Positions 32,569-42,132 of a DNA stretch of 64,000 nucleotides are shown here, one piece after another; within the stretch, counting starts at the first letter, position 1; each line of letters opens with the position of its first letter. The notes under the pieces were generated by a model. It was given only the letters and a program-made list of their open reading frames with translations. It was not told the DNA's origin and made no database searches. The position numbers and the translations under genes are program-made. The stretch covers positions 4,898,001-4,962,000 of the forward strand of contig NZ_CP074102.1 of assembly GCF_018310535.1 (NCBI RefSeq). The letters run 5' to 3'. This DNA comes from Streptomyces mirabilis (GTDB taxonomy: Bacteria > Actinomycetota > Actinomycetes > Streptomycetales > Streptomycetaceae).

Positions 32569-32902
32569 CGGCTGTTCCCTTCTCGCCAATCCGGGCACTG
32601 GATTCGAACGTGTGGATGTGAACACGTCGATTCGATGTGATCGCGTCGCGGTCGACGCGTGGAATCGAAGTGATCGCGTGCATCCGAGCACGTCGATCCG
32701 AACACCCGAAGTCGGTACATGAGGCCAAGTACTTCGTTACCTTACCTAACTCTTGACGCTTTCTTGACGCTCGAGAGGCTGAGATCGAACGCTCGTCCGT
32801 CCTGTACCCGACTCCGCGTCAAGGCGCGTCGGGCCCTGCGCCTATGGTTGCTCCAGCACTCCAGGACCGCCTGCCGCTCGCGTTAGGACAGCAAGGACAG
32901 CG
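32569..32902. other. 334-bp divergent intergenic region with short repeats
   Basis: No gene is supported between the antiporter and the acylase. The left part (32590-32700) carries imperfect copies built from TGATCGCGT and CACGTCGAT(T/C)CGA. CTTGACGCT occurs twice, at 32752-32760 and 32763-32771, and could supply a -35 element for the acylase. On the minus strand TAGGTAAGGTAACG contains a plausible -10 (TAAGGT) for the antiporter. None is strong enough to name a regulator. Confidence 0.5.
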
Positions 32903-35668
32903 ATGCCCCCGAACACCACCGCCTCTTCCGGCCAGAAGCCGGGCAAGTCCGGCAGGAAGAAGGGGCGCAAGGCCCGACTGGTCCTGATCGTCCTGGTTCT
33001 GGCCCTCTTCGGAGGCGTTGCCTATGGCGGTTACTGGGGGGTCAGTACCGTCCGCGCCTCCTTCCCGCAGACCAAGGGCTCCCTCACGCTCGACGGGCTG
33101 TCGGGTCCCGTGGACGTCAAGAGGGACGGCAACGGGATCCCGCAGATCTACGCCTCGTCCGACGAGGACCTGTTCATGGCGCAGGGCTACGTCCAGGCGC
33201 AGGACCGGTTCTACGAGATGGACGTACGCCGTCACATGACCTCGGGCCGGCTGTCCGAGATGTTCGGCTCGAGCCAGGTCAAGAACGACGAGTTCCTGCG
33301 CACGATGGGCTGGGACCGGGTTGCCAAGGAGGAGTACGACACGAAGCTGTCGCCCTCCACGAAGAAGTACCTCCAGGCGTACGCCAAGGGAGTCAATGCC
33401 TACCTGAGGGGCAAGGACGGCAAGGACATCTCCCTGGAGTACGCGGCCCTTGGTTTCACCAACGACTACAAGCCCCAGGAGTGGACCCCGGTCGACTCGG
33501 TCGCGTGGCTGAAGGCGATGGCCTGGGACCTGCGCGGCAACATGCAGGAAGAGATCGACCGCTCCCTGATGACCAGCCGCCTGGGCCCGAAGCAGATCGC
33601 CGACCTGTACCCGGAGTACCCGTACAGCCGGAACAAGACGATCACCCAGGAGGGCCAGTACGACAGCGTCACGGGGTCGTACGTCCAGGGCGGCAGCACG
33701 ACGTCGGGCAGCGGGACGCAGTCCACGTCGGGCACCGGCCTCGCGGGGAACGCCACCGCGCCCAATGGCCTGCAGAGCCAGCTCTCCAAGCTCTACAACG
33801 TGCTCGACAACGTGCCCACCGCCGTCGGTGTGAACGGCAACGGCATCGGCTCGAACTCCTGGGTCGTCGCGGGCAAGTACACGATCACCAACAAGCCGCT
33901 GCTGGCCAACGACCCGCACCTGTCGGCCTCGCTGCCCTCGGTCTGGTACCAGATGGGCCTGCACTGCACGAGCGTCTCCAGCAAGTGCCAGTACGACGTC
34001 TCCGGCTACACCTTCGCGGGCATGCCCGGCGTGGTCATCGGCCACAACCAGGACATCGCCTGGGGCATGACCAACTCCGGGGTCGACGTCACCGACCTCT
34101 ACCTGGAGAAGATCACCGGCGAGGGCTACGAGTACGACGGCAAGGTGCTGCCCTTCACGACCCGCAAGGAAACGATCAAGGTCGCGGGCGGCGCGAACAA
34201 GACGATCGTCGTCCGGGAGACCAAGGACGGGATGCCGCTGCTCTCCGACCGCGACGACGAACTGGTCAAGGTCGGCAAGAAGGCCACCGTCGACAGCGGG
34301 GCGCCCGACCGCGGCGACGGCTACGCCATCGCGCTGCGCTGGACCGCCCTGGACCCGGGCAACTCGATGGACGCAGTCTTCCAGCTGGACAAGGCGTCGA
34401 ACTGGTCCGAGTTCCGCAAGGCGGCCGCGTCCTTCGACGTGCCCTCGCAGAACCTGATCTACGCCGACACCAACGACAACATCGGCTACCAGCTGCCCGG
34501 CAAGATCCCGACCCGGTCGAAGGGCGACGACGGCTCGCTCCCGTCGCCCGGCTGGGACTCCAAGTACACGTGGACCGGCTACATCAAGCAGTCCGAGCTG
34601 CCCTACGAGTACAACCCGAAGCGCGGCTACATCGTGACCGCCAACCAGGCGGTCGTCGACAAGGACAAGTACCCCTACACGCTCACCACGGACTGGGGTT
34701 ACGGAACGCGCAGCCAGCGGATCACCGATCTCATCGAGGCGAAGATCAAGGGCGGCGGCAAGATCTCGACCGACGACATGCGTCAGATGCAGCTCGACGA
34801 CAGCAGCGAGATCGCCAAGCTGATCGTGCCCAAGCTGCTCAAGATCGACGTCGCCGACAAGAACGTCCGCGAGGCGCAGAAGCTCCTGGAGGGCTGGGAC
34901 TACACCCAGGACGCCGACTCCGCGGCGGCCGCGTACTTCAACGCGACCTGGCGCAACATCCTCAAGCTCGCCTTCGGCAACAAGCTGCCCAAGGAGCTGC
35001 GGGTCAAGGGCCAGTGCCTGAACGTCGCCCCGGTCGACACCACCGGTCCCGCGGACGAGAACCAGACCGTGCGCGAGTGCGGTCAGCGTGAGGCGGACCA
35101 GGCGCAGCCTGACGGCGGGGACCGCTGGTTCGAGGTGGTCCGCAAGATCATCGACGACCAGAACAACGACTGGTGGAAGGCGCCCAAGACGCGCCTCGAC
35201 GATGCGGCCGGCAATCGCGACCAGCTGTTCGCGCGGGCCATGAAGGACGCCCGCTGGGAGCTGACCGCCAAGCTCGGCAAGGACATGGACACCTGGAGCT
35301 GGGGCCGGCTGCACCGCCTGTTCCTGAAGAACCAGACCATGGGCACCGACGGTCCGGGCGTCCTGCAGTACATGCTCAACCGCGGCCCCTGGAAGCTCAG
35401 CGGCGGCGAGGCCACGGTCAACGCGACCGGCTGGAACGCCGCGGGCGGCTACGGAGTGGTCTGGGTGCCGTCCATGCGGATGGTGGTCAACCTCGACGAC
35501 TTCGACAAGTCGAAGTGGATCAACCTCTCCGGCGCCTCCGGGCACGCCTACAGCGCCCACTACACCGACCAGACGGACAAGTGGGCCAAGGGCGAACTGC
35601 TGCCGTGGTCCTTCTCGGACAAGGCGGTCGACAAGAGCACGAGCGACACCCTGGTGCTCAAGCCGTGA
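32903..35668 (+). CDS. Penicillin acylase family protein (Ntn hydrolase), membrane-anchored
   Basis: A 921-aa extracytoplasmic amidase precursor. A basic N-terminus and one membrane helix (ARLVLIVLVLALFGGVAYGG) anchor or export it. The autoprocessing site is Gly316-Ser317 in GNGIGSNSWVVAGKY; Ser317 would become the N-terminal nucleophile. Other family features are VKRDGNGIPQIYA and DPHLSASLPSVWYQ. Members hydrolyse penicillins, acyl-homoserine lactones or lipid amides, and the substrate here is unknown. A Ser/Thr/Gly spacer precedes the cleavage site. The ATG at 32903 is the first and only good start. A strong terminator follows. Confidence 0.93.
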   Translation: MPPNTTASSGQKPGKSGRKKGRKARLVLIVLVLALFGGVAYGGYWGVSTVRASFPQTKGSLTLDGLSGPVDVKRDGNGIPQIYASSDEDLFMAQGYVQAQDRFYEMDVRRHMTSGRLSEMFGSSQVKNDEFLRTMGWDRVAKEEYDTKLSPSTKKYLQAYAKGVNAYLRGKDGKDISLEYAALGFTNDYKPQEWTPVDSVAWLKAMAWDLRGNMQEEIDRSLMTSRLGPKQIADLYPEYPYSRNKTITQEGQYDSVTGSYVQGGSTTSGSGTQSTSGTGLAGNATAPNGLQSQLSKLYNVLDNVPTAVGVNGNGIGSNSWVVAGKYTITNKPLLANDPHLSASLPSVWYQMGLHCTSVSSKCQYDVSGYTFAGMPGVVIGHNQDIAWGMTNSGVDVTDLYLEKITGEGYEYDGKVLPFTTRKETIKVAGGANKTIVVRETKDGMPLLSDRDDELVKVGKKATVDSGAPDRGDGYAIALRWTALDPGNSMDAVFQLDKASNWSEFRKAAASFDVPSQNLIYADTNDNIGYQLPGKIPTRSKGDDGSLPSPGWDSKYTWTGYIKQSELPYEYNPKRGYIVTANQAVVDKDKYPYTLTTDWGYGTRSQRITDLIEAKIKGGGKISTDDMRQMQLDDSSEIAKLIVPKLLKIDVADKNVREAQKLLEGWDYTQDADSAAAAYFNATWRNILKLAFGNKLPKELRVKGQCLNVAPVDTTGPADENQTVRECGQREADQAQPDGGDRWFEVVRKIIDDQNNDWWKAPKTRLDDAAGNRDQLFARAMKDARWELTAKLGKDMDTWSWGRLHRLFLKNQTMGTDGPGVLQYMLNRGPWKLSGGEATVNATGWNAAGGYGVVWVPSMRMVVNLDDFDKSKWINLSGASGHAYSAHYTDQTDKWAKGELLPWSFSDKAVDKSTSDTLVLKP

Positions 35669-35707
35669 GCCACCGACGGCGACCGTGAGTCACTGACGGC
35701 GACAGGT

Positions 35708-35743
35708 GAAAGGGCCCTCCACGCACGTGTGGAGGGCCCTTTC
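35708..35743. terminator. Bidirectional terminator after the acylase gene
   Basis: A perfect 15-bp stem, GAAAGGGCCCTCCAC (35708-35722) with GTGGAGGGCCCTTTC (35729-35743), closes on a 6-base loop. The A and T runs at its ends give a U-tail in either direction. It lies between convergent genes and should serve both. Confidence 0.92.
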
Positions 35744-35758
35744 GCCTACCCGGGCCCG

Positions 35759-36373
35759 TCAGCCGAAGCGACGCACCCCCGAAGGCGTCACCACCGCGTG
35801 GACGGGACGGTCGTGAGGTTCCGCCGGGACGTGCTCGACGACCTCCGCGTCGTACAGCAGCACCACCAGCGCGGGATCGGCCCCCGCGCGCTCAAGGCGG
35901 GCCAGTACGCGGTCGTACGAGCCGCCGCCGCGACCCAGACGCATTCCACGCCGGTCCACGGCCAGGCCGGGCAGCAGGACGGCGTCGGCGTCCTGGACGG
36001 CCTCGGGACCGAGCCGCTCGCCCGCCGGCTCCAAGAGAGCCATCCTGCCGCCGTGTTGGACACGCTCCAGGGAGCCCTCTCCGGCGTACGCGCCCCAGTC
36101 CAGGTCGTTGTCCGCCATCAGGACCGGCAGCAGCACGCGCACCCCGCGCGCGTGGAGCGCGTCGAGGAGTGCGAGGGTGCCCGGCTCGCTCCCCACGGAG
36201 ACGTACGCCGCCACCGTGCGCGCGTGCGCCAGCTCCGGCAGCTCCAGTGCCCGCAGGGCCAGGGTCCCGGCGGCTTCCCGCAGGTCGTAGGGTGTCAATC
36301 TGCTTCTCACCGCGAGGAATCCTCGCCGCAACATTCGCTTGTCAGGCTCTGCCGCACGTCCCACGTGGCTCAC
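35759..36373 (-). CDS. 5-formyltetrahydrofolate cyclo-ligase
   Basis: A 204-aa enzyme that uses ATP to convert 5-formyl-THF to 5,10-methenyl-THF. The hallmark loop GMRLGRGGGSYDRVLAR binds ATP and phosphate, preceded by VLLPGLAVDRRG. KRMLRRGFLAVR at the N-terminus is also typical. The start is GTG at 36373. It is divergent from galU, the arrangement also known in mycobacteria. Confidence 0.92.
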   Translation of the reverse strand: MSHVGRAAEPDKRMLRRGFLAVRSRLTPYDLREAAGTLALRALELPELAHARTVAAYVSVGSEPGTLALLDALHARGVRVLLPVLMADNDLDWGAYAGEGSLERVQHGGRMALLEPAGERLGPEAVQDADAVLLPGLAVDRRGMRLGRGGGSYDRVLARLERAGADPALVVLLYDAEVVEHVPAEPHDRPVHAVVTPSGVRRFG

Positions 36374-36454
36374 AGCTCACTCCGTACCGTTCCTTATGTG
36401 CTCATATGAGAGCTATTTAACGGGACCAACAGATTGCGCTCATAGCCACCGGAT

Positions 36455-37369
36455 ATGGTTACGCGCATGACTGAGTCGCACCCCAGGATCAGCAAGGCTG
36501 TCATCCCCGCAGCAGGCCTCGGCACCCGGTTCCTGCCGGCCACCAAGGCCACTCCCAAGGAGATGCTGCCGGTCGTCGACAAGCCGGCGATCCAGTACGT
36601 GGTCGAAGAGGCCGTGTCGGCGGGTCTCGACGACGTCCTGATGATCACCGGCCGCAACAAGCGCCCCCTTGAGGACCACTTCGACCGCAATTATGAGCTG
36701 GAGTCCGCCCTTCAGAAGAAGGGTGACGCCGACCGGCTCGCCAAGGTCCAGGAGTCCAGCGACCTGGCCACCATGCACTACGTGCGCCAGGGTGACCCCA
36801 AGGGCCTCGGCCACGCCGTCCTGTGCGCGGCTCCGCACGTCGGCCACGAGCCCTTCGCCGTGCTCCTCGGCGACGACCTGATCGACCCCCGCGACCCCCT
36901 CCTCGCCCGCATGGTCGAGGTCCAGGAGCAGCACGGCGGCAGCGTCATCGCGCTCATGGAGGTCGCGCCCGAGCAGATCCACCTCTACGGGTGCGCGGCC
37001 GTCGAGACCACCGCGGAGGGCGACCTCGTCAAGGTGACGGGCCTGGTCGAGAAGCCGGACCCGGCGGACGCGCCCAGCAACTACGCGATCATCGGGCGTT
37101 ATGTCCTCGACCCGCACATCTTCGACATACTCCGCAAGACCGAGCCGGGCCGCGGTGGCGAGATCCAGCTCACCGACGCCCTCCAGCAGCTTGCGCAGGA
37201 CGAGAAGGTCGGCGGCCCCGTGCACGGCGTCGTCTTCAAGGGCCGCCGCTATGACACCGGCGACCGCGGCGACTATCTGCGTGCCATTGTCAGGCTCGCG
37301 TGCGAACGTGAGGACCTGGGCCCGGACTTCCGGACCTGGCTTCGCAGTTACGTAGCCGAGGAGATGTAG
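36455..37369 (+). CDS. galU: UTP-glucose-1-phosphate uridylyltransferase
   Basis: A 300-304 aa nucleotidyltransferase making UDP-glucose. The signature GLGTRFLPATKATPKEMLPV and the Asp pair in LLGDDLID are intact, and VVDKPAIQYVVEEAV follows. Two starts are possible: ATG at 36455 or ATG at 36467 (MTESHPR). TATGGT at 36454-36459 looks like a -10 element placed to yield a leaderless message at 36467, so the shorter form may be the real one. It begins the galU-glp-moaC-mogA-rimJ run. Confidence 0.95.
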   Translation: MVTRMTESHPRISKAVIPAAGLGTRFLPATKATPKEMLPVVDKPAIQYVVEEAVSAGLDDVLMITGRNKRPLEDHFDRNYELESALQKKGDADRLAKVQESSDLATMHYVRQGDPKGLGHAVLCAAPHVGHEPFAVLLGDDLIDPRDPLLARMVEVQEQHGGSVIALMEVAPEQIHLYGCAAVETTAEGDLVKVTGLVEKPDPADAPSNYAIIGRYVLDPHIFDILRKTEPGRGGEIQLTDALQQLAQDEKVGGPVHGVVFKGRRYDTGDRGDYLRAIVRLACEREDLGPDFRTWLRSYVAEEM

Positions 37370-37373
37370 GAAT

Positions 37374-38696
37374 TTGAGCAGCGCCGCGACCCGTGTCACC
37401 GGCCAGGACCATCTCTGGTCGGTGACCGAGCACCTGGAGGACATCCTCGCGACCGTTCGCCCTCTCGAACCCATCGAGCTGCAACTCCTCGACGCCCAGG
37501 GCTGTGTCCTGGTCGAGGACGTCACGGTGCCGGTCTCCCTGCCGCCGTTCGACAACAGCTCGATGGACGGGTACGCGGTCCGGGTCGCCGATGTCGCGGG
37601 CGCGAGCGAGGAGTATCCGGCGGTCCTCACGGTCGTCGGCGACGTCGCGGCCGGCCAGGGCGAGCAGCTCCATGTGGGCCCCGGTGAGGCCGCCCGCATC
37701 ATGACCGGCGCCCCGCTGCCGCCCGGCGCCGAGGCCGTCGTCCCGGTGGAGTGGACCGACGGCGGCCTGGGGGAGGGTCCCGTCTCCGGGATGCGCGCCC
37801 GCAGCGCGGCCCCCGAGGGCGCCTCCGGCCAGGTGTGCGTCCACCGCCCGGCCGAGGCACGCGCGCATGTGCGCGCGAAGGGCAGCGACGTGAAGGCGGG
37901 GGACCGTGCCCTCGAGGCCGGCACGATCCTCGGCCCGCCGCAGATCGGCCTGCTGGCCGCGATCGGCCGCGGCACCGTACGCGTGCGCCCGCGCCCACGC
38001 GTGGTCGTCCTGTCCACCGGCAGCGAACTCGTCCAGCCCGACGAGCCGTTGGGCGCCGGCCAGATCTACGACTCCAACAGCTTCGCCCTGTGCGCCGCCG
38101 CCCGCGACGCCGGGGCCATCGCCTACCGGGTGGGCGCGGTCGCCGACGACGCCGAGACGCTCCGCGCGACCATCGAGGACCAGCTCATCCGCGCGGACCT
38201 GCTGGTCACCACGGGCGGCGTGAGCGTCGGCGCGTACGACGTCGTCAAGGAGGCACTGTCCTCGGTGGGCGACGAGGACGAGGAGGGCAGCGGTATCGAC
38301 TTCCGCAAGCTCGCCATGCAGCCCGGCAAGCCCCAGGGCTTCGGCACGATCGGCCCCGAGCACACCCCGTTGCTCGCGCTCCCCGGCAACCCCGTCTCTT
38401 CGTACGTCTCCTTCGAGTTGTTCGTCCGCCCCGCGATCCGCACGCTGTCGGGCCTGGACGACATCCACCGCCCCACCACCAGGGCGACCCTGGAGACGGG
38501 CAAGGCGCTGACCTCGCCGGACGGCCGTCGGCAGTTCCTGCGCGGGAGGTACGCCGACGGCAAGGTGACCCCGGTCGGCGGCGCCGGATCCCACCTGGTC
38601 GCGGCCCTCGCCCAGGCCGACGCGCTGATCGTCGTCCCCGAGGACGTCACCTCGGTCGAGCCCGGCACCGAGGTCGAAGTGGTCCTGCTCGGCTGA
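37374..38696 (+). CDS. glp: Molybdopterin molybdotransferase MoeA / gephyrin-like Glp
   Basis: A 440-aa MoeA-fold protein. The MoeA motifs are present: [61 protein letters not shown] and [16 protein letters not shown]. It may insert molybdate into molybdopterin. Its placement (galU before it, rimJ and the GlpR/SepX gene after) matches the corynebacterial gephyrin-like protein Glp, which binds FtsZ and the receptor GlpR in cell division. The TTG start at 37374 lies 4 bp after the galU stop. Whether it is an enzyme, a division protein or both cannot be told from sequence. Confidence 0.88.
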   Translation: MSSAATRVTGQDHLWSVTEHLEDILATVRPLEPIELQLLDAQGCVLVEDVTVPVSLPPFDNSSMDGYAVRVADVAGASEEYPAVLTVVGDVAAGQGEQLHVGPGEAARIMTGAPLPPGAEAVVPVEWTDGGLGEGPVSGMRARSAAPEGASGQVCVHRPAEARAHVRAKGSDVKAGDRALEAGTILGPPQIGLLAAIGRGTVRVRPRPRVVVLSTGSELVQPDEPLGAGQIYDSNSFALCAAARDAGAIAYRVGAVADDAETLRATIEDQLIRADLLVTTGGVSVGAYDVVKEALSSVGDEDEEGSGIDFRKLAMQPGKPQGFGTIGPEHTPLLALPGNPVSSYVSFELFVRPAIRTLSGLDDIHRPTTRATLETGKALTSPDGRRQFLRGRYADGKVTPVGGAGSHLVAALAQADALIVVPEDVTSVEPGTEVEVVLLG

Positions 38697-38757
38697 GTGC
38701 CCCGAGTGGCGGTACCGTGTCGCGCACAAGAGGCCCGACCGGGAGCGCCGCGCAGAC

Positions 38758-39237
38758 ATGAGTACGCAGGACCGACTGACCCACATCGACGAGGCGGGTG
38801 CCGCCCGCATGGTCGACGTCTCCGGGAAGGACGTGACCGCGCGCACCGCCCGCGCCAGCGGTCGTGTCCTGGTCTCGCCCCGTGTGATCGAACTGCTGCG
38901 TGGTGAGGGCGTCCCCAAGGGCGACGCCCTGGCCACCGCGCGCATCGCGGGCATCATGGGCGCCAAGCGCACCCCGGATCTGATCCCGCTCTGTCACCCG
39001 TTGTCGGTCTCGGGTGTCAAGCTTGATCTGTCGGTCGCGGACGACGCCGTCGAGATCCTCGCCACCGTGAAGACGACCGACCGTACGGGCGTCGAGATGG
39101 AGGCCCTCACCGCGGTCAGCGTGGCGGCCCTCACCGTGATCGACATGGTCAAGGCGGTCGACAAGGGGGCGGTCATCACGGACGTACGGGTGGAAGAGAA
39201 GACGGGCGGAAAGTCGGGCGACTGGAGCCGGGCATGA
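38758..39237 (+). CDS. moaC: Cyclic pyranopterin monophosphate synthase
   Basis: A 159-aa protein that rearranges the MoaA product into cyclic pyranopterin. The active-site motifs [13 protein letters not shown] and [18 protein letters not shown] are complete, including the catalytic Lys region [13 protein letters not shown] near the N-terminus. It overlaps mogA by 4 bp (ATGA at 39234-39237). It shows that true molybdenum cofactor synthesis genes are mixed into the glp locus. Confidence 0.96.
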   Translation: MSTQDRLTHIDEAGAARMVDVSGKDVTARTARASGRVLVSPRVIELLRGEGVPKGDALATARIAGIMGAKRTPDLIPLCHPLSVSGVKLDLSVADDAVEILATVKTTDRTGVEMEALTAVSVAALTVIDMVKAVDKGAVITDVRVEEKTGGKSGDWSRA

Positions 39238-39746
39238 CGGCGCTGTCATACCGCGCGCTCGTGGTCACGGCCTCGAACAGAGCCGCCGCGGGGGTCTACG
39301 AGGACAAGGGCGGCCCCTTGATCGCCGAGGGGCTCACGGCGTACGGCTTCGAGGTCGACGGCCCCCGGGTGGTGCCGGACGGCGACCCCGTGGAAGCGGC
39401 ACTGCGCGCGGGTGTCGACGGCGGGTACGACGTGATCGTGACCACCGGCGGGACCGGGATCTCGCCCACCGACCGGACGCCCGAGGCGACCCGGCGCGTG
39501 CTCGATCACGAGGTGCCGGGCATTCCCGAGGCCATCAGGGCGTTCGGGAGAGAGAAGGTGCCCACGGCGGCGCTGTCCCGGGGGCTCGCCGGAGTCGCGG
39601 GACGGACGCTGATCGTCAACCTGCCGGGTTCCACCGGCGGGGTGAAGGACGGCCTGGCCGTTCTGGAGCCCCTTCTGATCCACGCCGTCGACCAGATCCG
39701 TGGCGGCGACCACCCCAGACCCAGCGGCAGTGGGGGTGCGAGCTGA
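39234..39746 (+). CDS. mogA: Molybdopterin adenylyltransferase-type MogA/MoaB
   Basis: A 170-aa single MPT-binding domain. The signature [19 protein letters not shown] and the later [13 protein letters not shown] are clear. MogA adenylates molybdopterin to prepare it for MoeA. Its start overlaps moaC by 4 bp. The C-terminal ten residues ([11 protein letters not shown]) are probably disordered. Confidence 0.93.
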   Translation: MTALSYRALVVTASNRAAAGVYEDKGGPLIAEGLTAYGFEVDGPRVVPDGDPVEAALRAGVDGGYDVIVTTGGTGISPTDRTPEATRRVLDHEVPGIPEAIRAFGREKVPTAALSRGLAGVAGRTLIVNLPGSTGGVKDGLAVLEPLLIHAVDQIRGGDHPRPSGSGGAS

Positions 39747-39772
39747 ACAGCCCATCCTGGCCCGTCGAGCTG

Positions 39773-40396
39773 GTGGACGGCGATGTCGTCCTCCGGCCGA
39801 TAAAGGTGCGCGACCAGCGGGCCTGGCGCGAGGTGAACCGGCGCAACCGGGACTGGCTGCGGCCCTGGGAGGCGACGATTCCGCCGCCCACGCCCAGCGG
39901 TCCGATAGCGCACCGGCCGACCTACCGCCAGATGGTCCGGCATCTGCGTGCCGAGGCCAACGCGGGCCGGATGCTGCCCTTCGTCATCGAGTACCAGGGC
40001 CGTCTGGTCGGGCAGCTGACCGTCGCCGGGATCACCTGGGGATCGATGTGCTCCGGGCACATCGGCTACTGGGTGGACCAGTCGGTGGCGGGGCGCGGAG
40101 TGATGCCGACGGCCGTGGCGCTGGTGACCGACCACTGCTTCCGCACGGTCGGACTGCACCGCATCGAAGTCTGCATTCGCCCGGAGAACGGGCCGAGCCG
40201 CCGGGTCGTGGAGAAACTCGGATTCCGCGAGGAAGGGCTCCGGCCGCGTTATCTCCACATCGACGGTGCCTGGCGGGACCATCTCGTCTTCGCGCTCACC
40301 GCGGAAGAGGTGCCGGAGGGGTTGCTGGGGCGTTGGCGGCGGGCACGATCGATGCAGGCCCGTTCGGAGAACCAGAGCAAGCCCGGCACTCAGTAA
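39773..40396 (+). CDS. RimJ/RimL-type GNAT N-acetyltransferase
   Basis: A 207-aa GNAT protein of the ribosomal protein alanine acetyltransferase group. It has VVLRPIKVRDQRAWREVNRR at the start, the acetyl-CoA loop GRGVMPTAVALVTDHCF and VCIRPENGPSRRVVEKLGF. This is the rimJ position of the galU-glp-rimJ-glpR order. The start is uncertain: GTG at 39773 gives MDGDVVL, while CTG at 39743 would overlap the mogA stop and add [10 protein letters not shown] with a G-rich ribosome binding site. The target protein is unknown. Confidence 0.85.
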   Translation: MDGDVVLRPIKVRDQRAWREVNRRNRDWLRPWEATIPPPTPSGPIAHRPTYRQMVRHLRAEANAGRMLPFVIEYQGRLVGQLTVAGITWGSMCSGHIGYWVDQSVAGRGVMPTAVALVTDHCFRTVGLHRIEVCIRPENGPSRRVVEKLGFREEGLRPRYLHIDGAWRDHLVFALTAEEVPEGLLGRWRRARSMQARSENQSKPGTQ

Positions 40397-40573
40397 ATGA
40401 AATGTGTGTTCGAAATTGATCGGTGTCTGATCGGCTCGGGGCATTAAATTCGCGCTCCCTGCGGCCCGCTGATCGCATCGGTCACAAAAAAAGCTCGAAA
40501 TATCAGCCGGATCGTGCGACACACCGGCCGAATTGGCAGATGGCCTCATGCAAACCCCTCTACCGTGTGAGGC

Positions 40574-41893
40574 GTGAGCAGCAGCGGCCTCATCTACGCA
40601 GTCATCGTCGGGGCCTGGGCCGCCTACTTGGTGCCGATGTGGCTCCGTAGGCAGGACGAGCTGAATGAAGCCCGTCCGACGGAACGCTTCAGCACCGCCA
40701 TCCGGCTGCTGTCCGGACGGGCGGGAATGGAGCGCCGGTACGCCAAGGACCTGCGGGCGCGCTCCGCCGAAGAGGGGGAGCCCAGAGCCGATCCGGACGC
40801 CGTCACCGACTCGGTGGACGTCCGGGCCTTCGCCATGCCTCCGGTCCGGCAGCAGACCAAGGCCCAACTCCCGCCGCCCGCCCGGCCCGAACCGCAGCAG
40901 GCGCCACAGGCCGCCGCCCGGCAGGGTGCCCCACAGGGCTCCTCGGCGGCCGGCCGGGCGGTGCCGCAGCAGTCGGCCCAACCCGCGCCGAAGTCGTCGG
41001 CGCAGGAACCGGGGTCGGGGTCCGGTTCGGCGCCGTCGTCGGGTTCGGCGTCGGAGTCGAGTTCGGGATCGGGTTCGGGATCGGATTCGGCCAACTCCGG
41101 GGCCTCCAGGGTCCCGGCCGCGCGGCGGGCCTCCGCGGCGGAGGCCGCGGCGCGCGCCCGGCGCTCGAAGGTGCTCGCGCGCCGGCGGCGTACGACCGTG
41201 ATGCTCTTCCTCGCCTTCACGCTCGGCGCGATCGTGGCGGCCGTCGGGGGGCTCGCGTTCCTTTGGGCGCCCGGCGTGCCCGCCCTGATGCTGAGCTCGT
41301 ACATCGTGTACCTGCGCGCCCAGGAGCGACGGCGCTTCACGTACACCATGGACCGGCGCCGGGCCGAGGCCGCGGCGCAGCGGCTCAGGGAGCGGCAGCC
41401 GCGCCGGCGGCCCACCCTCGACCCCGGCGCCGACGAGCCCGACGACAGCCCCGAGCCGGAGACCGACCCAGGACTGTCCGCGCTCGCGGCCGACCGCCGC
41501 GCCCTCGTCGAGCAGACCGACCACGCCGAGTGGGTCGACCAGCAGCGGGAGCGTCAGCGGGGCCCCGGCCGGGGCGACAGCTGGGACCCGGTGCCGGTTC
41601 CGCTGCCGACGTACGTGACCGCGCCGGTCGCGCCCAGGGCCACGTCCAGCGTCGATCTGGGGGCGCCGGACGCGTGGAGCTCGGCGCGCTCCAGCGCCGT
41701 CGAGCCGAGCGAGCCGGAGGCGGAGCCCGCCGCCGAGGAGGGCCACGAAGCCGCCGAGACGGCCGAGGCCGCCGACGACGGCCGTAGTGACGCCCGACGC
41801 GCCGCGTCCGCCCGGCGGGCCCGTGAGCGCGGTCGCACTCCGCTGTTCGACCAGTACGAGGACGGCGAACGGCCGCGCGCCGCCAACGAATGA
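40574..41893 (+). CDS. sepX: GlpR/SepX-type division membrane protein
   Basis: A 439-aa membrane protein. A first helix (LIYAVIVGAWAAYLVPMWLR) is at residues 6-25; a long disordered region rich in Gln, Pro and then Ser/Gly follows to about 195; two close helices (VMLFLAFTLGAIVAAVGGLA, then PALMLSSYIVYL) lie at about 213-245; and the acidic C-terminus ends in an Arg-rich segment. This layout and the gene order match corynebacterial GlpR and Streptomyces SepX, needed for hyphal septation. The GTG start follows GTGTGAGG. The disordered DNA is a simple-repeat tract (TCGGGTTCGGxx). Confidence 0.8.
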   Translation: MSSSGLIYAVIVGAWAAYLVPMWLRRQDELNEARPTERFSTAIRLLSGRAGMERRYAKDLRARSAEEGEPRADPDAVTDSVDVRAFAMPPVRQQTKAQLPPPARPEPQQAPQAAARQGAPQGSSAAGRAVPQQSAQPAPKSSAQEPGSGSGSAPSSGSASESSSGSGSGSDSANSGASRVPAARRASAAEAAARARRSKVLARRRRTTVMLFLAFTLGAIVAAVGGLAFLWAPGVPALMLSSYIVYLRAQERRRFTYTMDRRRAEAAAQRLRERQPRRRPTLDPGADEPDDSPEPETDPGLSALAADRRALVEQTDHAEWVDQQRERQRGPGRGDSWDPVPVPLPTYVTAPVAPRATSSVDLGAPDAWSSARSSAVEPSEPEAEPAAEEGHEAAETAEAADDGRSDARRAASARRARERGRTPLFDQYEDGERPRAANE

Positions 41894-41978
41894 CCAGGAG
41901 CTCGGGAGCCCCGGCTGACCAGCCAGGAACGGATTTCCAAGCACCCCGACGGGGATGCTAGAGTTTCACTCGTTGCAA

Positions 41979-42052
41979 GGGCCTGTGGCGCAGTCCGGTA
42001 GCGCACCTCGTTCGCATCGAGGGGGCCAGGGGTTCAAATCCCCTCAGGTCCA
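41979..42052 (+). tRNA. tRNA-Ala (anticodon CGC)
   Basis: The acceptor arm GGGCCTG pairs with CAGGTCC and contains the G3-U70 wobble that marks alanine tRNAs. The D arm is GCGC..GCGC, the anticodon stem CCTCG/CGAGG encloses TTCGCAT with anticodon CGC, and the T arm is AGGGG-TTCAAAT-CCCCT. The discriminator is A and CCA is not encoded. It reads GCG, a common codon in this high-GC genome. Confidence 0.96.
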
Positions 42053-42062
42053 CTGCAATTCA

Positions 42063-42092
42063 GAACCCCGTCGGATTCGTCCGGCGGGGTTC
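42063..42092 (+). terminator. Terminator after tRNA-Ala
   Basis: GAACCCCGTCGGA (42063-42075) pairs with TCCGGCGGGGTTC (42080-42092), 13 bp with one G-U, around a TTCG tetraloop, followed by TTG. It lies 10 bp downstream of the tRNA and also faces the convergent acetyltransferase gene. Confidence 0.85.
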
Positions 42093-42132
42093 TTGCCTGT
42101 GCGGCCACACTCTCTCGTTCACCGAGTCGTGT

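Noticed and set aside
32735..32755. An iron-box-like TTAGGTAAGG on the minus strand before the antiporter
   Set aside because: Only the first half of the DmdR/IdeR box matches; the second half lacks the expected CACCTAA arm.
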